Of a stretch of 8,186 nucleotides of DNA, positions 1 to 6,103 are shown piece after piece. The stretch spans positions 1 through 8,186 of the forward strand of contig DGXN01000027.1 in the NCBI GenBank assembly GCA_002396335.1, given 5' to 3'. A program made the position numbers and the translations under genes. Under the pieces are notes generated by a model that saw only the letters and a list, made by a program, of their open reading frames with translations, searched no databases and had not been told where the DNA came from. Numbering within the stretch: the stretch's first letter is position 1; every line of letters starts with the position of its first letter. Origin of the DNA: Bacteroidales bacterium UBA4231 (GTDB taxonomy: Bacteria > Bacteroidota > Bacteroidia > Bacteroidales > UBA932).

Positions 1-1
1 G

Positions 2-355
2 ATTATCCTCAACTTCGCCAACGGCGATATGGTGGGCCATACGGGCGTGTACAACTCCATCACCCAGGCCGTCACCTGCATCGACAGGCTCGTGAAGAAC
101 GTGGTTGACGAAGCCATCGCGGGAGACTACGTGGTGCTTCTCACCGCCGACCACGGCAACGCCGACTTCGCCGTAAACGCCGACGGAACTCCCAACACCG
201 CCCACTCGCTGAACACCGTCCAGTTTGTGGTGATCAACGCCGGGCCGGAGGTCAAGAGCGTAAAGGACGGCGCCCTTTGCAACGTGGCGCCCACCATCCT
301 CAAGCTGATGGGCATCCCGCAGCCGGAAGAGATGACCGCAGAACCGCTGATCTAA
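2..355 (+). CDS. gpmI: 2,3-bisphosphoglycerate-independent phosphoglycerate mutase, C-terminal part (5' end outside window)
   Basis: This is the C-terminal end of the cofactor-independent phosphoglycerate mutase, which interconverts 3- and 2-phosphoglycerate in cytosolic glycolysis and gluconeogenesis. The frame is open from base 2 and reads IILNFANGDMVGHTG; the ATG at 29 is internal. The family's metal-binding residues of the phosphatase-like domain are visible: Asp and His in NGDMVGHTG, the Asp-His pair in TADHGNAD, and the His in NTAHSLNT. The end (APTILKLMGIPQPEEMTAEPLI) is typical of the family, so the C-terminus is intact. Only about 117 of the roughly 500 residues usual for the family are in the window. 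lpxD begins 6 nt after the stop, so the two are probably co-transcribed. Confidence 0.95.
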   Translation: MILNFANGDMVGHTGVYNSITQAVTCIDRLVKNVVDEAIAGDYVVLLTADHGNADFAVNADGTPNTAHSLNTVQFVVINAGPEVKSVKDGALCNVAPTILKLMGIPQPEEMTAEPLI

Positions 356-361
356 CTGAAC

Positions 362-1348
362 ATGGAACTTAGCGCAAAATTCCTGGCCCAGCTCCTGAAA
401 GGGACCGTAGAGGGAGACGAGAATGCCGTCGCCACCGAGTTCGCCAAAATCGAACACGGGAAGAAAGGCACGCTGAGCTTTTACGCCAACCCCAAATACG
501 AATCCTACGTCTACACCTCCGAGGCATCCATCCTCATCGTCGGAAAAGATTTCGAGCCCAAGGAGCCCGTGAAAGCCACCCTGGTGCGGGTAGAAAACGC
601 CTACTCCGCCATCGCCGACCTCCTGAAATACGTCTCCGAAAAGAAAAAGAAAGCCAAGCGCCACAGAAGTCTCAGGGCCCGCTGGTTCCTGTCCACCCGC
701 TTCGGCAAGAAAGTCTACCTGGGCGCCTTTTCCTATGTGGGACGGCATACCACCGTGGGAGACGGCACCATCATCCACGAGCAGGTCTACATCGGCGACA
801 ACTGCACTGTCGGCAAGAACTGCATCTTCTACCCGGGCGTGCGGATTTATCCCGGCATGGTTATCGGCGACAATGTGATCCTGCACAGCGGGGTTACCAT
901 CGGGGCCGACGGATTCGGCAACGCCCCGCGTCCCGACGGCAGCTGGGAGAAAATCGAACACCTCGGGAACGTGGTGATCGGCAACGACGTGGAAATCGGC
1001 GCCAACACTACCGTGGACCGGGCCCAGATGGAATCCACCATCATCGGGAACGGCGTCCGCATCGACAACCTGTGCATGATCGCGCACAATGTCATTATCG
1101 GCGACCATACCGCCATGGCGGCCCAGACGGGCATCGCCGGGTCCACCGAGATCGGCAAATACTGCATCTTCGGCGGACAGGTGGGCATTGCCGGCCATCT
1201 GAAGATTGCCGACCATACCACCATCATGGCCCAGGGCGGCGTCATCGGCAATATCCGCAAGGAAGGCCAGGTGCTCCTGGGGTCCCCGGTCATCCCGGCC
1301 CGCCAGTACATGAAGGCCTACGCCCTGTTCAAACAGGCGGCGGAATAA
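362..1348 (+). CDS. lpxD: UDP-3-O-(3-hydroxyacyl)glucosamine N-acyltransferase LpxD
   Basis: LpxD adds the second 3-hydroxyacyl chain, from acyl-ACP, to the 2-amino group of UDP-3-O-acyl-glucosamine, the third step of lipid A synthesis in the cytoplasm. The 328-residue protein shows the usual plan: an N-terminal uridine-binding domain (about 1-100), a left-handed beta-helix of hexapeptide repeats (about 115-300; for example [18 protein letters not shown]) and a helical C-terminal tail. The family motif GADGFG is at 181-186 and the likely catalytic His is His242 in [10 protein letters not shown] basic stretch ([15 protein letters not shown], about 93-107) joins the N-terminal domain to the helix and is more charged than I would expect. 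The ATG at 362 has no clear Shine-Dalgarno sequence, as is common in Bacteroidota. It lies 6 nt after gpmI and 33 nt before lpxC. Confidence 0.95.
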   Translation: MELSAKFLAQLLKGTVEGDENAVATEFAKIEHGKKGTLSFYANPKYESYVYTSEASILIVGKDFEPKEPVKATLVRVENAYSAIADLLKYVSEKKKKAKRHRSLRARWFLSTRFGKKVYLGAFSYVGRHTTVGDGTIIHEQVYIGDNCTVGKNCIFYPGVRIYPGMVIGDNVILHSGVTIGADGFGNAPRPDGSWEKIEHLGNVVIGNDVEIGANTTVDRAQMESTIIGNGVRIDNLCMIAHNVIIGDHTAMAAQTGIAGSTEIGKYCIFGGQVGIAGHLKIADHTTIMAQGGVIGNIRKEGQVLLGSPVIPARQYMKAYALFKQAAE

Positions 1349-1381
1349 ACACTGGCCGGTTTTTTGCATAATAGGCTACTG

Positions 1382-2287
1382 ATGAATCAGCATACACTCA
1401 AGAAAAACTACTACTTCCAGGGAAGGGGCCTGCACACAGGCACCTACGCCCACATGAAGGTTCTCCCCGCCCCGGCCGACAGCGGCATCATCTTCCGCCG
1501 TACGGACCTGCGCGGGAAGCCCGTCATCGAAGCCCTGGCTGAAAACGTGAGCAATACGGCCCGCAGCACCACCATCTCCCACAAGGACACGGTGGCCGTG
1601 ACCATCGAGCATATCATGAGCGCCCTCACAGGCATGGGTGTGGACAACGCCGTCATCGAACTGGACAACATCGAAGTCCCCATCCTGGACGGCAGCGCCC
1701 GGCTGTATGTCGAAGCCTTCCTGAAAGACGGTCTTCAGGACCAGGGTGTCCCCCGCCGTTACATCGACATTCCCCAGTCCCTCGAAATCCGGGACGACCG
1801 CAGCGGCTCCTGGGTCCGGATCGAGCCCGCCGCCGCTCCGTCGGCCGACATCACTGTGGACTTCAACTCCAAGATCCTGGGCATCCAGAGCGCCCACTGG
1901 GACCTTGGCACCGACTATGCCCACGAAATCGGGGTCTGCCGGACCTTTGTCTTCTTCCACGAAATCGAGTACCTGTTCCGCAACAACCTCATCAAAGGCG
2001 GCGACGTGGACAACGCCATCGTCATCGTGGAGAATCCCGTGAACGAGGAGCAGCTCTCCAGCATCTCCAGCCTGTTCAACCTCCCCGGCCTCAAAATCAC
2101 CGACGAAGGCTACCTGAACAACCTCCAGCTCCATTTCCCGGACGAATGCGGCCGCCACAAACTGCTGGACCTCCTGGGCGACCTTCGCCTCTCCGGCGGC
2201 TACCTGAACGCCCGCATCACCGCTTACAAGCCGGGCCATTCCATCAACACAAAAGCAGCCAAAGCCCTCCGCGCTTTGCTTAAATAA
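1382..2287 (+). CDS. lpxC: UDP-3-O-acyl-N-acetylglucosamine deacetylase LpxC (stand-alone, without FabZ domain)
   Basis: LpxC is the zinc-dependent deacetylase that makes the committed step of lipid A synthesis in the cytosol. The two-domain deacetylase is complete. TIEHIMSAL gives the catalytic Glu and first zinc His, HKLLD near the end gives the second His and the Asp ligand, and KPGHSINT gives the late catalytic His; LDGSA is also conserved. I chose the ATG at 1382 (301 residues, MNQHTLKKNYYFQGRGLHTG). The frame extends upstream only to a TTG at 1364, which would add six unconserved residues. The protein stops at ALRALLK, directly after the deacetylase domain, although many Bacteroidales have LpxC fused to FabZ (about 460 residues). 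lpxA starts 6 nt later, so no separate fabZ fits between them. Confidence 0.94.
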   Translation: MNQHTLKKNYYFQGRGLHTGTYAHMKVLPAPADSGIIFRRTDLRGKPVIEALAENVSNTARSTTISHKDTVAVTIEHIMSALTGMGVDNAVIELDNIEVPILDGSARLYVEAFLKDGLQDQGVPRRYIDIPQSLEIRDDRSGSWVRIEPAAAPSADITVDFNSKILGIQSAHWDLGTDYAHEIGVCRTFVFFHEIEYLFRNNLIKGGDVDNAIVIVENPVNEEQLSSISSLFNLPGLKITDEGYLNNLQLHFPDECGRHKLLDLLGDLRLSGGYLNARITAYKPGHSINTKAAKALRALLK

Positions 2288-2293
2288 CGCAGC

Positions 2294-3091
2294 ATGAATA
2301 CAATCCATCCTCTATCCTTCGTCAGTCCAAAGGCCAAACTGGGCGACAACATTGAAGTGGGTCCCTTCGCCTATATCGACGAGAATGTCGAGATCGGCGA
2401 CGGGTGCCGCATCCTGAATGGTGCCACCATCTATAGCCATGTCCGCATGGGCTCCGACTGCACCGTCTATCCCGGCGCCGTGGTGGGGGCCATCCCGCAG
2501 GACCTGAAATTCGAAGGGGAAGACTCATGGGTAGAGATCGGCGACCGCGTGAACATCCGCGAATGCGCCACCGTGAACCGCGGCACCAAGGCCAGCGGGA
2601 AAGGTGTCACGCGGATCGGCAGCGACACCCTGATCATGTCCTACGCCCATGTGGCCCACGACTGCCAGATCGGCAACCATTGCATCATCGTCAGCTATGT
2701 GGGCATGGCCGGTGAAACCGACGTGGACGACTGGGCCGTCCTGGGCGGCAAATCCGGCTCCCACCAGTTCTCCAAAGTGGGCACGCACGCCTTTGTGGCC
2801 GCTTATGCCAAGATTACCAAGGACGTTCCGCCGTACACCCTGGCCGGACGCGAACCCATCGTCTTCGAAGGCGTAAACCGGGTCGGGCTGCTGCGCCGCG
2901 GCTTTACGGAAGAGCAGGTGAACGAGATCAAAGACATCTACGACACCCTTTATTTCAAGGGCATGAACGTGAGCCAGGCCGTGGCGTTCATCGAGGCCAA
3001 CTACCCCCCGACCGAGCACCGCGACACCATCCTCGCCTTCATCCGCAGTTCCAAGCGCGGCATCGTACCCAAACCGCGTCCTGCCCGCTAG
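2294..3091 (+). CDS. lpxA: Acyl-ACP--UDP-N-acetylglucosamine O-acyltransferase LpxA
   Basis: LpxA transfers a 3-hydroxyacyl chain from ACP to the 3-OH of UDP-GlcNAc, the first step of lipid A synthesis. The 265 residues match the family's usual length. A left-handed beta-helix of hexapeptide repeats (about 5-185; IEVGPF, VEIGDG, VRIGS-like units) is followed by the C-terminal helical domain (about 190-260). The catalytic His is His122 in YAHVAHDCQIGNHC. The segments VGAIPQDLKFEGE, GGKSGSHQF and LAGREPIVFEGVN are family hallmarks near the substrate site. The ATG at 2294 lies 6 nt after the lpxC stop, and the TAG stop overlaps the GTG start of the next gene by one base. Co-expression with lpxD and lpxC fits one lipid A pathway. 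Confidence 0.96.
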   Translation: MNTIHPLSFVSPKAKLGDNIEVGPFAYIDENVEIGDGCRILNGATIYSHVRMGSDCTVYPGAVVGAIPQDLKFEGEDSWVEIGDRVNIRECATVNRGTKASGKGVTRIGSDTLIMSYAHVAHDCQIGNHCIIVSYVGMAGETDVDDWAVLGGKSGSHQFSKVGTHAFVAAYAKITKDVPPYTLAGREPIVFEGVNRVGLLRRGFTEEQVNEIKDIYDTLYFKGMNVSQAVAFIEANYPPTEHRDTILAFIRSSKRGIVPKPRPAR

Positions 3092-3750
3092 TGCTCCTTA
3101 CGACAGCATATTTCCCTCCGGCGGCCTGGTTCGCCCTCGCCGCCCGTGATTTCACCCTGTCCCCGGACAGGGTTTTGCCTTCTGCGGTTTACCTGGAAGC
3201 CTCCGAGAACTACCAGAAACAGAGTTACCGCAACCGCTGCTACATCCTTGCCGCGGACGGCCCCCAGATGCTCCAGGTCCCCGTAGTGCACGGGGCCGAT
3301 CCGGCCATCACGGCTGTCCGCGTGGACTATTCCACCCCCTGGGTGGTACGGACGGAGCGGGCGCTGGATACGGCGTATGAGACATCGGCCTGGTATGAAT
3401 ACTACCGGGACGGGCTGTTTGCCCTGCTGGAGCGGGAGCCCCGGACCCTTTGGGAACTGAACCTGTCCCTGATCGAGTGGGTACTGGAGCGCACCGGTGT
3501 GGCCTGCACGCTCTCCCCCACCGCCGATTTCGCCGCCCCCGGCACCGTGCCGGACGACTACCGCAGCCGGATCCATCCCAAACGGCCGGACACCGTGTTG
3601 GCGGAGCTGGGGCTCGACAAGCCCTACTACCAGGTGTTCCGGGACAGGCTGGGCGCCTTTACGCCGGGGCTCAGCATTCTGGACCTCCTGTTCAACGAAG
3701 GACCCGACAGCATACTTTGGTTAAAGAAACTAAAACCTAAAACGATATGA
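3091..3750 (+). CDS. WbqC-family protein
   Basis: This 219-residue protein belongs to the WbqC-like family, named from an O-antigen locus; no reaction is firmly assigned. Visible family features are the start MLLTTAYFPP, the block ENYQKQSYRNRCYI (about 38-51) followed by LQVPVVHG, and the central stretch DYSTPWVVRTERALDTAYETSAWYEYY. The C-terminus ends with ILDLLFNEGPDSILWLKKL, also typical of Bacteroidetes members. The start is GTG at 3091. It overlaps the lpxA stop as TAGTG and is the only sensible start, because no Met codon occurs for about 60 residues and the conserved MLLTTAY begins here. There is no signal peptide or membrane segment. The stop overlaps the next gene as ATGA. Its position after lpxA suggests a cell-envelope role, but that is inference. 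Confidence 0.85.
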   Translation: MLLTTAYFPPAAWFALAARDFTLSPDRVLPSAVYLEASENYQKQSYRNRCYILAADGPQMLQVPVVHGADPAITAVRVDYSTPWVVRTERALDTAYETSAWYEYYRDGLFALLEREPRTLWELNLSLIEWVLERTGVACTLSPTADFAAPGTVPDDYRSRIHPKRPDTVLAELGLDKPYYQVFRDRLGAFTPGLSILDLLFNEGPDSILWLKKLKPKTI

Positions 3751-4751
3751 GAACAATTATTTACGGCGCCGGTTCCATGGGAACCATCCTGGGCGCCTAT
3801 ATCACCCGGAAAGGCGGGTCCGTGGACCTCGTCAACCGCAACCAGGCCCACGTGGCCGCCCTGCAGGAGCAGGGAGCCCGCATCACCGGAACCGTGGATT
3901 TTGTACAACCCGTCACCGCCTATACCCCAGACCAGATGACCGGAAAATACGACATCATCATCCTTCTCACCAAGCAGCAGGAAAACGCCCGCGTAGTCAC
4001 TTTCCTGAAGGATTATCTGGCCGACGACGGTGTCATCGTCACCTTGCAGAACGGCCTCCCGGAAGCGGGAATCGCCGAGATTGTCGGAGAGGACCGGGTA
4101 CTGGGATGTACCGTGGCCTGGGGCGCGACCATGTCGGCCCCCGGCGTGTGCGAACTCACCAGCTCCCCCGACAGCCTCACCTTCTCGCTGGGCTGCGTGG
4201 GGGCGCATCGGCATAAATATTTTGACGACGTAAAGGCCCTGTTGGAGATGATGGGGCCAGTAACGGTGGAAGAGAACTTCGTGGGGACCCGCTGGAGCAA
4301 ACTGCTCATCAATTCGGCCTTCTCCGGGATGAGCACGGTGCTGGGATGCACTTTCGGCGAAGCGGCGGCCAACAAAGCCTCCAGGGTCATCGTCCTGGCA
4401 CTGATCAAAGAGTGCATCGACGTCTGCGCCAAGGCCGGCATCAAAATCGAGCCCGTCCAGGGAAAGGATGCCGTAAAACTGCTGGACTACCACAGCCCCC
4501 TGAAAAAACAGCTCTCGCTCCTGATCCTCCCCATCGCCATCCGCAAGCACGCCCTGCTGAAAGCCAGCATGCTTCAGGACATCGAAAAAGGCAAGAAAAC
4601 CGAAGTGGACGCCATCAACGGAGCCATCGCCGCCTTTGGCCGAAAGATCGGCTTCCCCACCCCCCTGAACGAGAAAGTCACCGCCATCATCCACCGCATC
4701 GAAGACGGCGAACTCCGCCCCTCCTTCGAGAACCTGCAGCTGTTCCGGTAA
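3747..4751 (+). CDS. panE: Ketopantoate reductase (PanE/ApbA) family protein, probable 2-dehydropantoate 2-reductase
   Basis: This family reduces ketopantoate to pantoate with NADPH in pantothenate and CoA synthesis. The 334-residue protein has the N-terminal Rossmann motif YGAGSMG (6-12) and the NGL loop in LQNGLPEAG (100-108). The catalytic Lys-x-x-x-Asn pattern is in RWSKLLINSAFSG (Lys185, Asn189). The C-terminal signature SMLQDIEKGKKTEVDAINGAI (274-294) carries the Ser, Asp and Glu expected at the pantoate site. It is slightly longer than the E. coli enzyme, mainly through a segment around 238-268. The family also includes reductases of other 2-keto acids, so the substrate is likely but not certain. 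It overlaps the WbqC-family gene by ATGA and is the last gene of the plus-strand unit; a palindromic hairpin follows 62 nt after its stop. Confidence 0.85.
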   Translation: MRTIIYGAGSMGTILGAYITRKGGSVDLVNRNQAHVAALQEQGARITGTVDFVQPVTAYTPDQMTGKYDIIILLTKQQENARVVTFLKDYLADDGVIVTLQNGLPEAGIAEIVGEDRVLGCTVAWGATMSAPGVCELTSSPDSLTFSLGCVGAHRHKYFDDVKALLEMMGPVTVEENFVGTRWSKLLINSAFSGMSTVLGCTFGEAAANKASRVIVLALIKECIDVCAKAGIKIEPVQGKDAVKLLDYHSPLKKQLSLLILPIAIRKHALLKASMLQDIEKGKKTEVDAINGAIAAFGRKIGFPTPLNEKVTAIIHRIEDGELRPSFENLQLFR

Positions 4752-4778
4752 ACTGTAGCCATGGAGCAGCTATAGCCT

Positions 4779-4879
4779 GACACGCAAGTGGCTAATACTG
4801 TGATGTTTACAGAAATCGCCTCCGGCATTTTGCCGCAGGCGATTTTAGCATCTAGCTGACTATCAGCCACTTAAGTGCC
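4779..4879. repeat. 101-bp two-level palindromic repeat, copy P1
   Basis: The inner hairpin pairs 4813-4827 (AAATCGCCTCCGGCA) with 4831-4845 around a TTT loop, with one mismatch. An outer inverted repeat, 4786-4797 (AAGTGGCTAATA) with 4861-4872 (TATCAGCCACTT), matches 11 of 12 and shares the centre at 4829; weaker matching continues to about 4779 and 4879. The same two-level plan recurs at 5189-5289 and at 8132 onward. This is a dispersed palindromic (REP/MITE-like) element with no coding content. Confidence 0.85.
4813..4847 (+). terminator. Probable rho-independent terminator of the gpmI-lpx-panE unit (core of P1)
   Basis: A 15-bp GC-rich stem with one mismatch and a 3-nt loop ends in GATTTTA, 62 nt after the panE-family stop. 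The poly-T is short and part of the stem base, and AAA at the left edge gives the same look on the other strand, so it may work in both directions. The position between convergent genes supports termination. Confidence 0.6.
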
Positions 4880-4952
4880 ATGCAAACCATAGCCTCATTC
4901 CAGGCACTGACCGGCTGCGACGGGTTGGGACCAGAACAAGACTTGCCCATTT

Positions 4953-5176
4953 GGCGCAGGTGTATCCACTTTTGGCGCAGGCCTTCTGCCTAATCGGCGC
5001 AGGTGTATCCACTTTTGGCGCAGGTGCGTTTTTACAGCCCATACCTGCGCCGCAAAATGCCATTCTACGCGCTCCATTGGCGCAGGTCCCCCACTTAAAA
5101 ACTCACCTGCGCCATTTGCCGTAACACCTGCGCCAAAAATGAAGAGGTCTGCTCCATTTTCCATGACACCTGCGCC
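4953..5176. repeat. Dyad-symmetric array of GGCGCAGG octamers, copy A
   Basis: Forward octamers GGCGCAGG start at 4953, 4974, 4996, 5017 and 5079. Inverted octamers CCTGCGCC start at 5044, 5106, 5127 and 5169, and a degenerate one (TCTGCTCC) at 5148. Neighbouring sites in each arm are 21-22 bp apart. Pairing outermost with outermost inward gives centres of 5064.5, 5064.5, 5065, 5065 and 5065, so all five pairs share one dyad. Several sites extend to GGCGCAGGTGT or its complement. The spacers do not complement each other across the dyad, so the symmetry is carried by the octamers. Confidence 0.9.
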
Positions 5177-5188
5177 ACTCCCGAACGT

Positions 5189-5289
5189 GGCATGTAAGTA
5201 ATTGATCCTGAGTCACTTCCTAAAATCGCCTCCGGCAAAATGCCGTAGGCGATTTCAGGATTTAAATGATTATCAATGACTTAGCTGCC
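5189..5289. repeat. 101-bp two-level palindromic repeat, copy P2
   Basis: The inner stem pairs 5223-5237 (AAATCGCCTCCGGCA) with 5241-5255 around an AAA loop, with one mismatch. The outer arms 5189-5206 (GGCATGTAAGTAATTGAT) and 5272-5289 are inverted matches at 15 of 18 positions, and both levels share the centre 5239. The outer-arm sequence differs from P1 but size and layout are the same. It ends six bases before the stop codon of the minus-strand gene. Confidence 0.85.
5221..5255 (-). terminator. Probable terminator of the outer-membrane protein gene (core of P2)
   Basis: Read on the minus strand, a 15-bp stem with one mismatch and a 3-nt loop is followed by TTTTA, 40 nt after the stop of the gene ending at 5295. 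The stem is strong and GC-rich; the T-tract is short. It may also stop transcription coming from the left. Confidence 0.55.
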
Positions 5290-5294
5290 ACGCT

Positions 5295-5825
5295 TCAGAA
5301 CCTGGCGCCAAAGGTAAAGCCAAGCCAGGAACCGTTCAGGATGTTCGGACCGGCATAGCCTTTCCCACTAAAGCCAATATATCCGTGCTTATTCACGTTA
5401 TACCGGAATTCCAAGCCGACCGTTCCTACAAAACGGGCGTTCAACACGTCACCGGCATCCCTTCCCGTCACGGCACCGAGATTAAAAGTTGAGACAAGGT
5501 CAATGGGCCCTTGCAACCCGGCAAAAAAAGCCACGCCGACCGTTGTTAAACGGTTAGCCATAAACCCGGGATCCTTCAAAAAGATATTGGAAATGTCGGC
5601 TCCGTAAGAATGTTCCAGCCGAATCATCAGGGGATTCGAAATCCGATAGCCAAGGTGCATCGATAAAGCCGATCCCATACCACCGCCCCTACCATTATGG
5701 ATGACATTTTCTGAAATGGCAAGTTCCAGGCTGTGTGGAAACTTCGTCACATCAAAAGTCTTTTCCTGCGCAAAAGCGGCCACAGACACTAAAAGTGCTG
5801 TTAGAAGAACATAGATTTTTCTCAT
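5295..5825 (-). CDS. Small outer-membrane beta-barrel-like protein, function unknown
   Basis: The 176-residue protein begins with a clear Sec signal peptide, MRKIYVLLTALLVSVAAFA, with likely cleavage after AFA (about residue 19). The mature part has alternating strands rich in Gly and aromatic residues (ALSMHLGYRI, PLMIRLEHSYG, GLEFRYNV, YIGFSGKGYAG) and ends in LGFTFGARF. A final Phe after an aromatic strand is the usual outer-membrane barrel signature. The size fits a barrel of about eight strands. I do not recognise a specific family and assign no function. The ATG at 5825 lacks a clear Shine-Dalgarno sequence. A Bacteroidetes-type promoter match about 160 bp upstream and a palindromic terminator downstream suggest it is transcribed alone. 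Base composition is intermediate between the lpx operon and the TPR gene. Confidence 0.75.
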   Translation of the reverse strand: MRKIYVLLTALLVSVAAFAQEKTFDVTKFPHSLELAISENVIHNGRGGGMGSALSMHLGYRISNPLMIRLEHSYGADISNIFLKDPGFMANRLTTVGVAFFAGLQGPIDLVSTFNLGAVTGRDAGDVLNARFVGTVGLEFRYNVNKHGYIGFSGKGYAGPNILNGSWLGFTFGARF

Positions 5826-5987
5826 ACTATAAAGATTATTGGTTATTGTATCGCACGGCCCTTCTTCATCACACTCATCCGTCTCTGCAAGAACATGAAA
5901 GGTCCATAACTAATTGTTACCTAATTCAATTATTATGCCAGCCCTCAGGACAATCATTATTGAAGTATTTGTTTTGTACCTACTTCA
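5826..5987 (-). other. Long predicted leader of the outer-membrane protein gene
   Basis: If the promoter at 5988-6018 is used, transcription starts near 5982 and leaves roughly 155 nt before the ATG. I see no riboswitch I recognise. One short inverted repeat (TAATTG 5911-5916, CAATTA 5927-5932, 10-nt loop) is present, and there is no Shine-Dalgarno sequence near the start. Confidence 0.35.
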
Positions 5988-6018
5988 CAAATTTAGCCTT
6001 GAAAAGTTTAACTTCAAA
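5988..6018 (-). promoter_or_regulatory. Bacteroidetes-type promoter for the outer-membrane protein gene
   Basis: On the minus strand, TAAATTTG (5995-5988) matches the -7 consensus TAnnTTTG and TTTG (6018-6015) matches the -33 box, with 19 bp between them. It lies just beyond the terminator of the upstream TPR gene, as expected for an independent promoter. Confidence 0.6.
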
Positions 6019-6086
6019 AACAAAAGTTTCATAGAAACAAAAATAATCCGCTGATAATCAATGATTAACAGCGGTAAAAGTTTCAT
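6002..6086. repeat. Short direct repeats AAAAGTTTCAT near the promoter
   Basis: AAAAGTTTCAT occurs at 6022-6032 and again at 6076-6086. A partial copy, AAAAGTTTAAC, starts at 6002 inside the promoter spacer. They bracket the TPR-gene terminator and surround the -33 box, so they could be an operator. The sequence is AT-rich, so chance is possible. Confidence 0.3.
6035..6074 (-). terminator. Rho-independent terminator of the TPR regulator gene
   Basis: The segment 6048-6074 is a nearly perfect 27-bp palindrome: CCGCTG and CAGCGG outside, TAATCA and TGATTA inside, centre 6061. On the minus strand it is followed by ATTATTTTTGTTT. It begins 30 nt after the stop of the gene ending at 6104 and lies before the promoter of the next gene. 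Confidence 0.75.
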
Positions 6087-6103
6087 CTGGTTTCATAAAC
6101 ACC

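Larger units (their letters stand above)
4929..5289. repeat. Composite intergenic repeat, copy A (octamer array plus palindrome P2)
   Basis: This 361-bp block recurs in direct orientation at 7866 to the window edge, 2,937 bp downstream. The match begins at GACCAGAACAAGAC in both copies. It contains the octamer array (4953-5176), a 12-nt linker, and the 101-bp palindrome P2 (5189-5289), in that order. With P1 it fills the 543-bp gap between two convergent genes. Minus-strand ORFs through it look incidental: changes between the copies alter the amino acids freely. No transposase or other gene is present inside it. Confidence 0.85.

Noticed and set aside
1364..1381. TTG at 1364 as the lpxC start
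   Set aside because: It adds HNRLL before the conserved MNQHTLKK start and overlaps a T-rich spacer; the ATG at 1382 fits the family better.
1349..1381. Terminator or promoter in the lpxD-lpxC gap (ACTGGCCGGTTTTTTGCATAAT)
   Set aside because: The possible stem is too short and has no proper loop, and no TAnnTTTG box is present. The genes are likely co-transcribed.
1376..2308. Long minus-strand ORF opposite lpxC (also those opposite lpxD, lpxA and the panE-family gene)
   Set aside because: These are antisense shadows of GC-rich genes with strong codon bias; their translations are low-complexity and resemble no family I know.
4753..4775. Hairpin CTGTAGC / GCTATAG directly after the panE-family stop
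   Set aside because: The stem is only seven pairs with a wobble and no T-tract follows; the P1 hairpin is a far better terminator.
4895..5164. Minus-strand ORF in repeat A (and its counterpart at 7778-8035) as a conserved small protein
   Set aside because: The similarity follows from the DNA repeat. Differences between copies change residues freely (KWI versus IFR), the start regions differ, and the 21-bp period explains the open frames.
4953..5176. CRISPR array
   Set aside because: The repeated unit is only 8-11 bp, half the units are inverted, several spacers are the same sequence, and no cas gene is nearby.
4779..5289. P1 and P2 as terminal inverted repeats of one transposable element carrying array A
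   Set aside because: Their midpoint (5034) does not coincide with the array dyad (5065), copy B has no palindrome on its left side, and no target-site duplication is evident.
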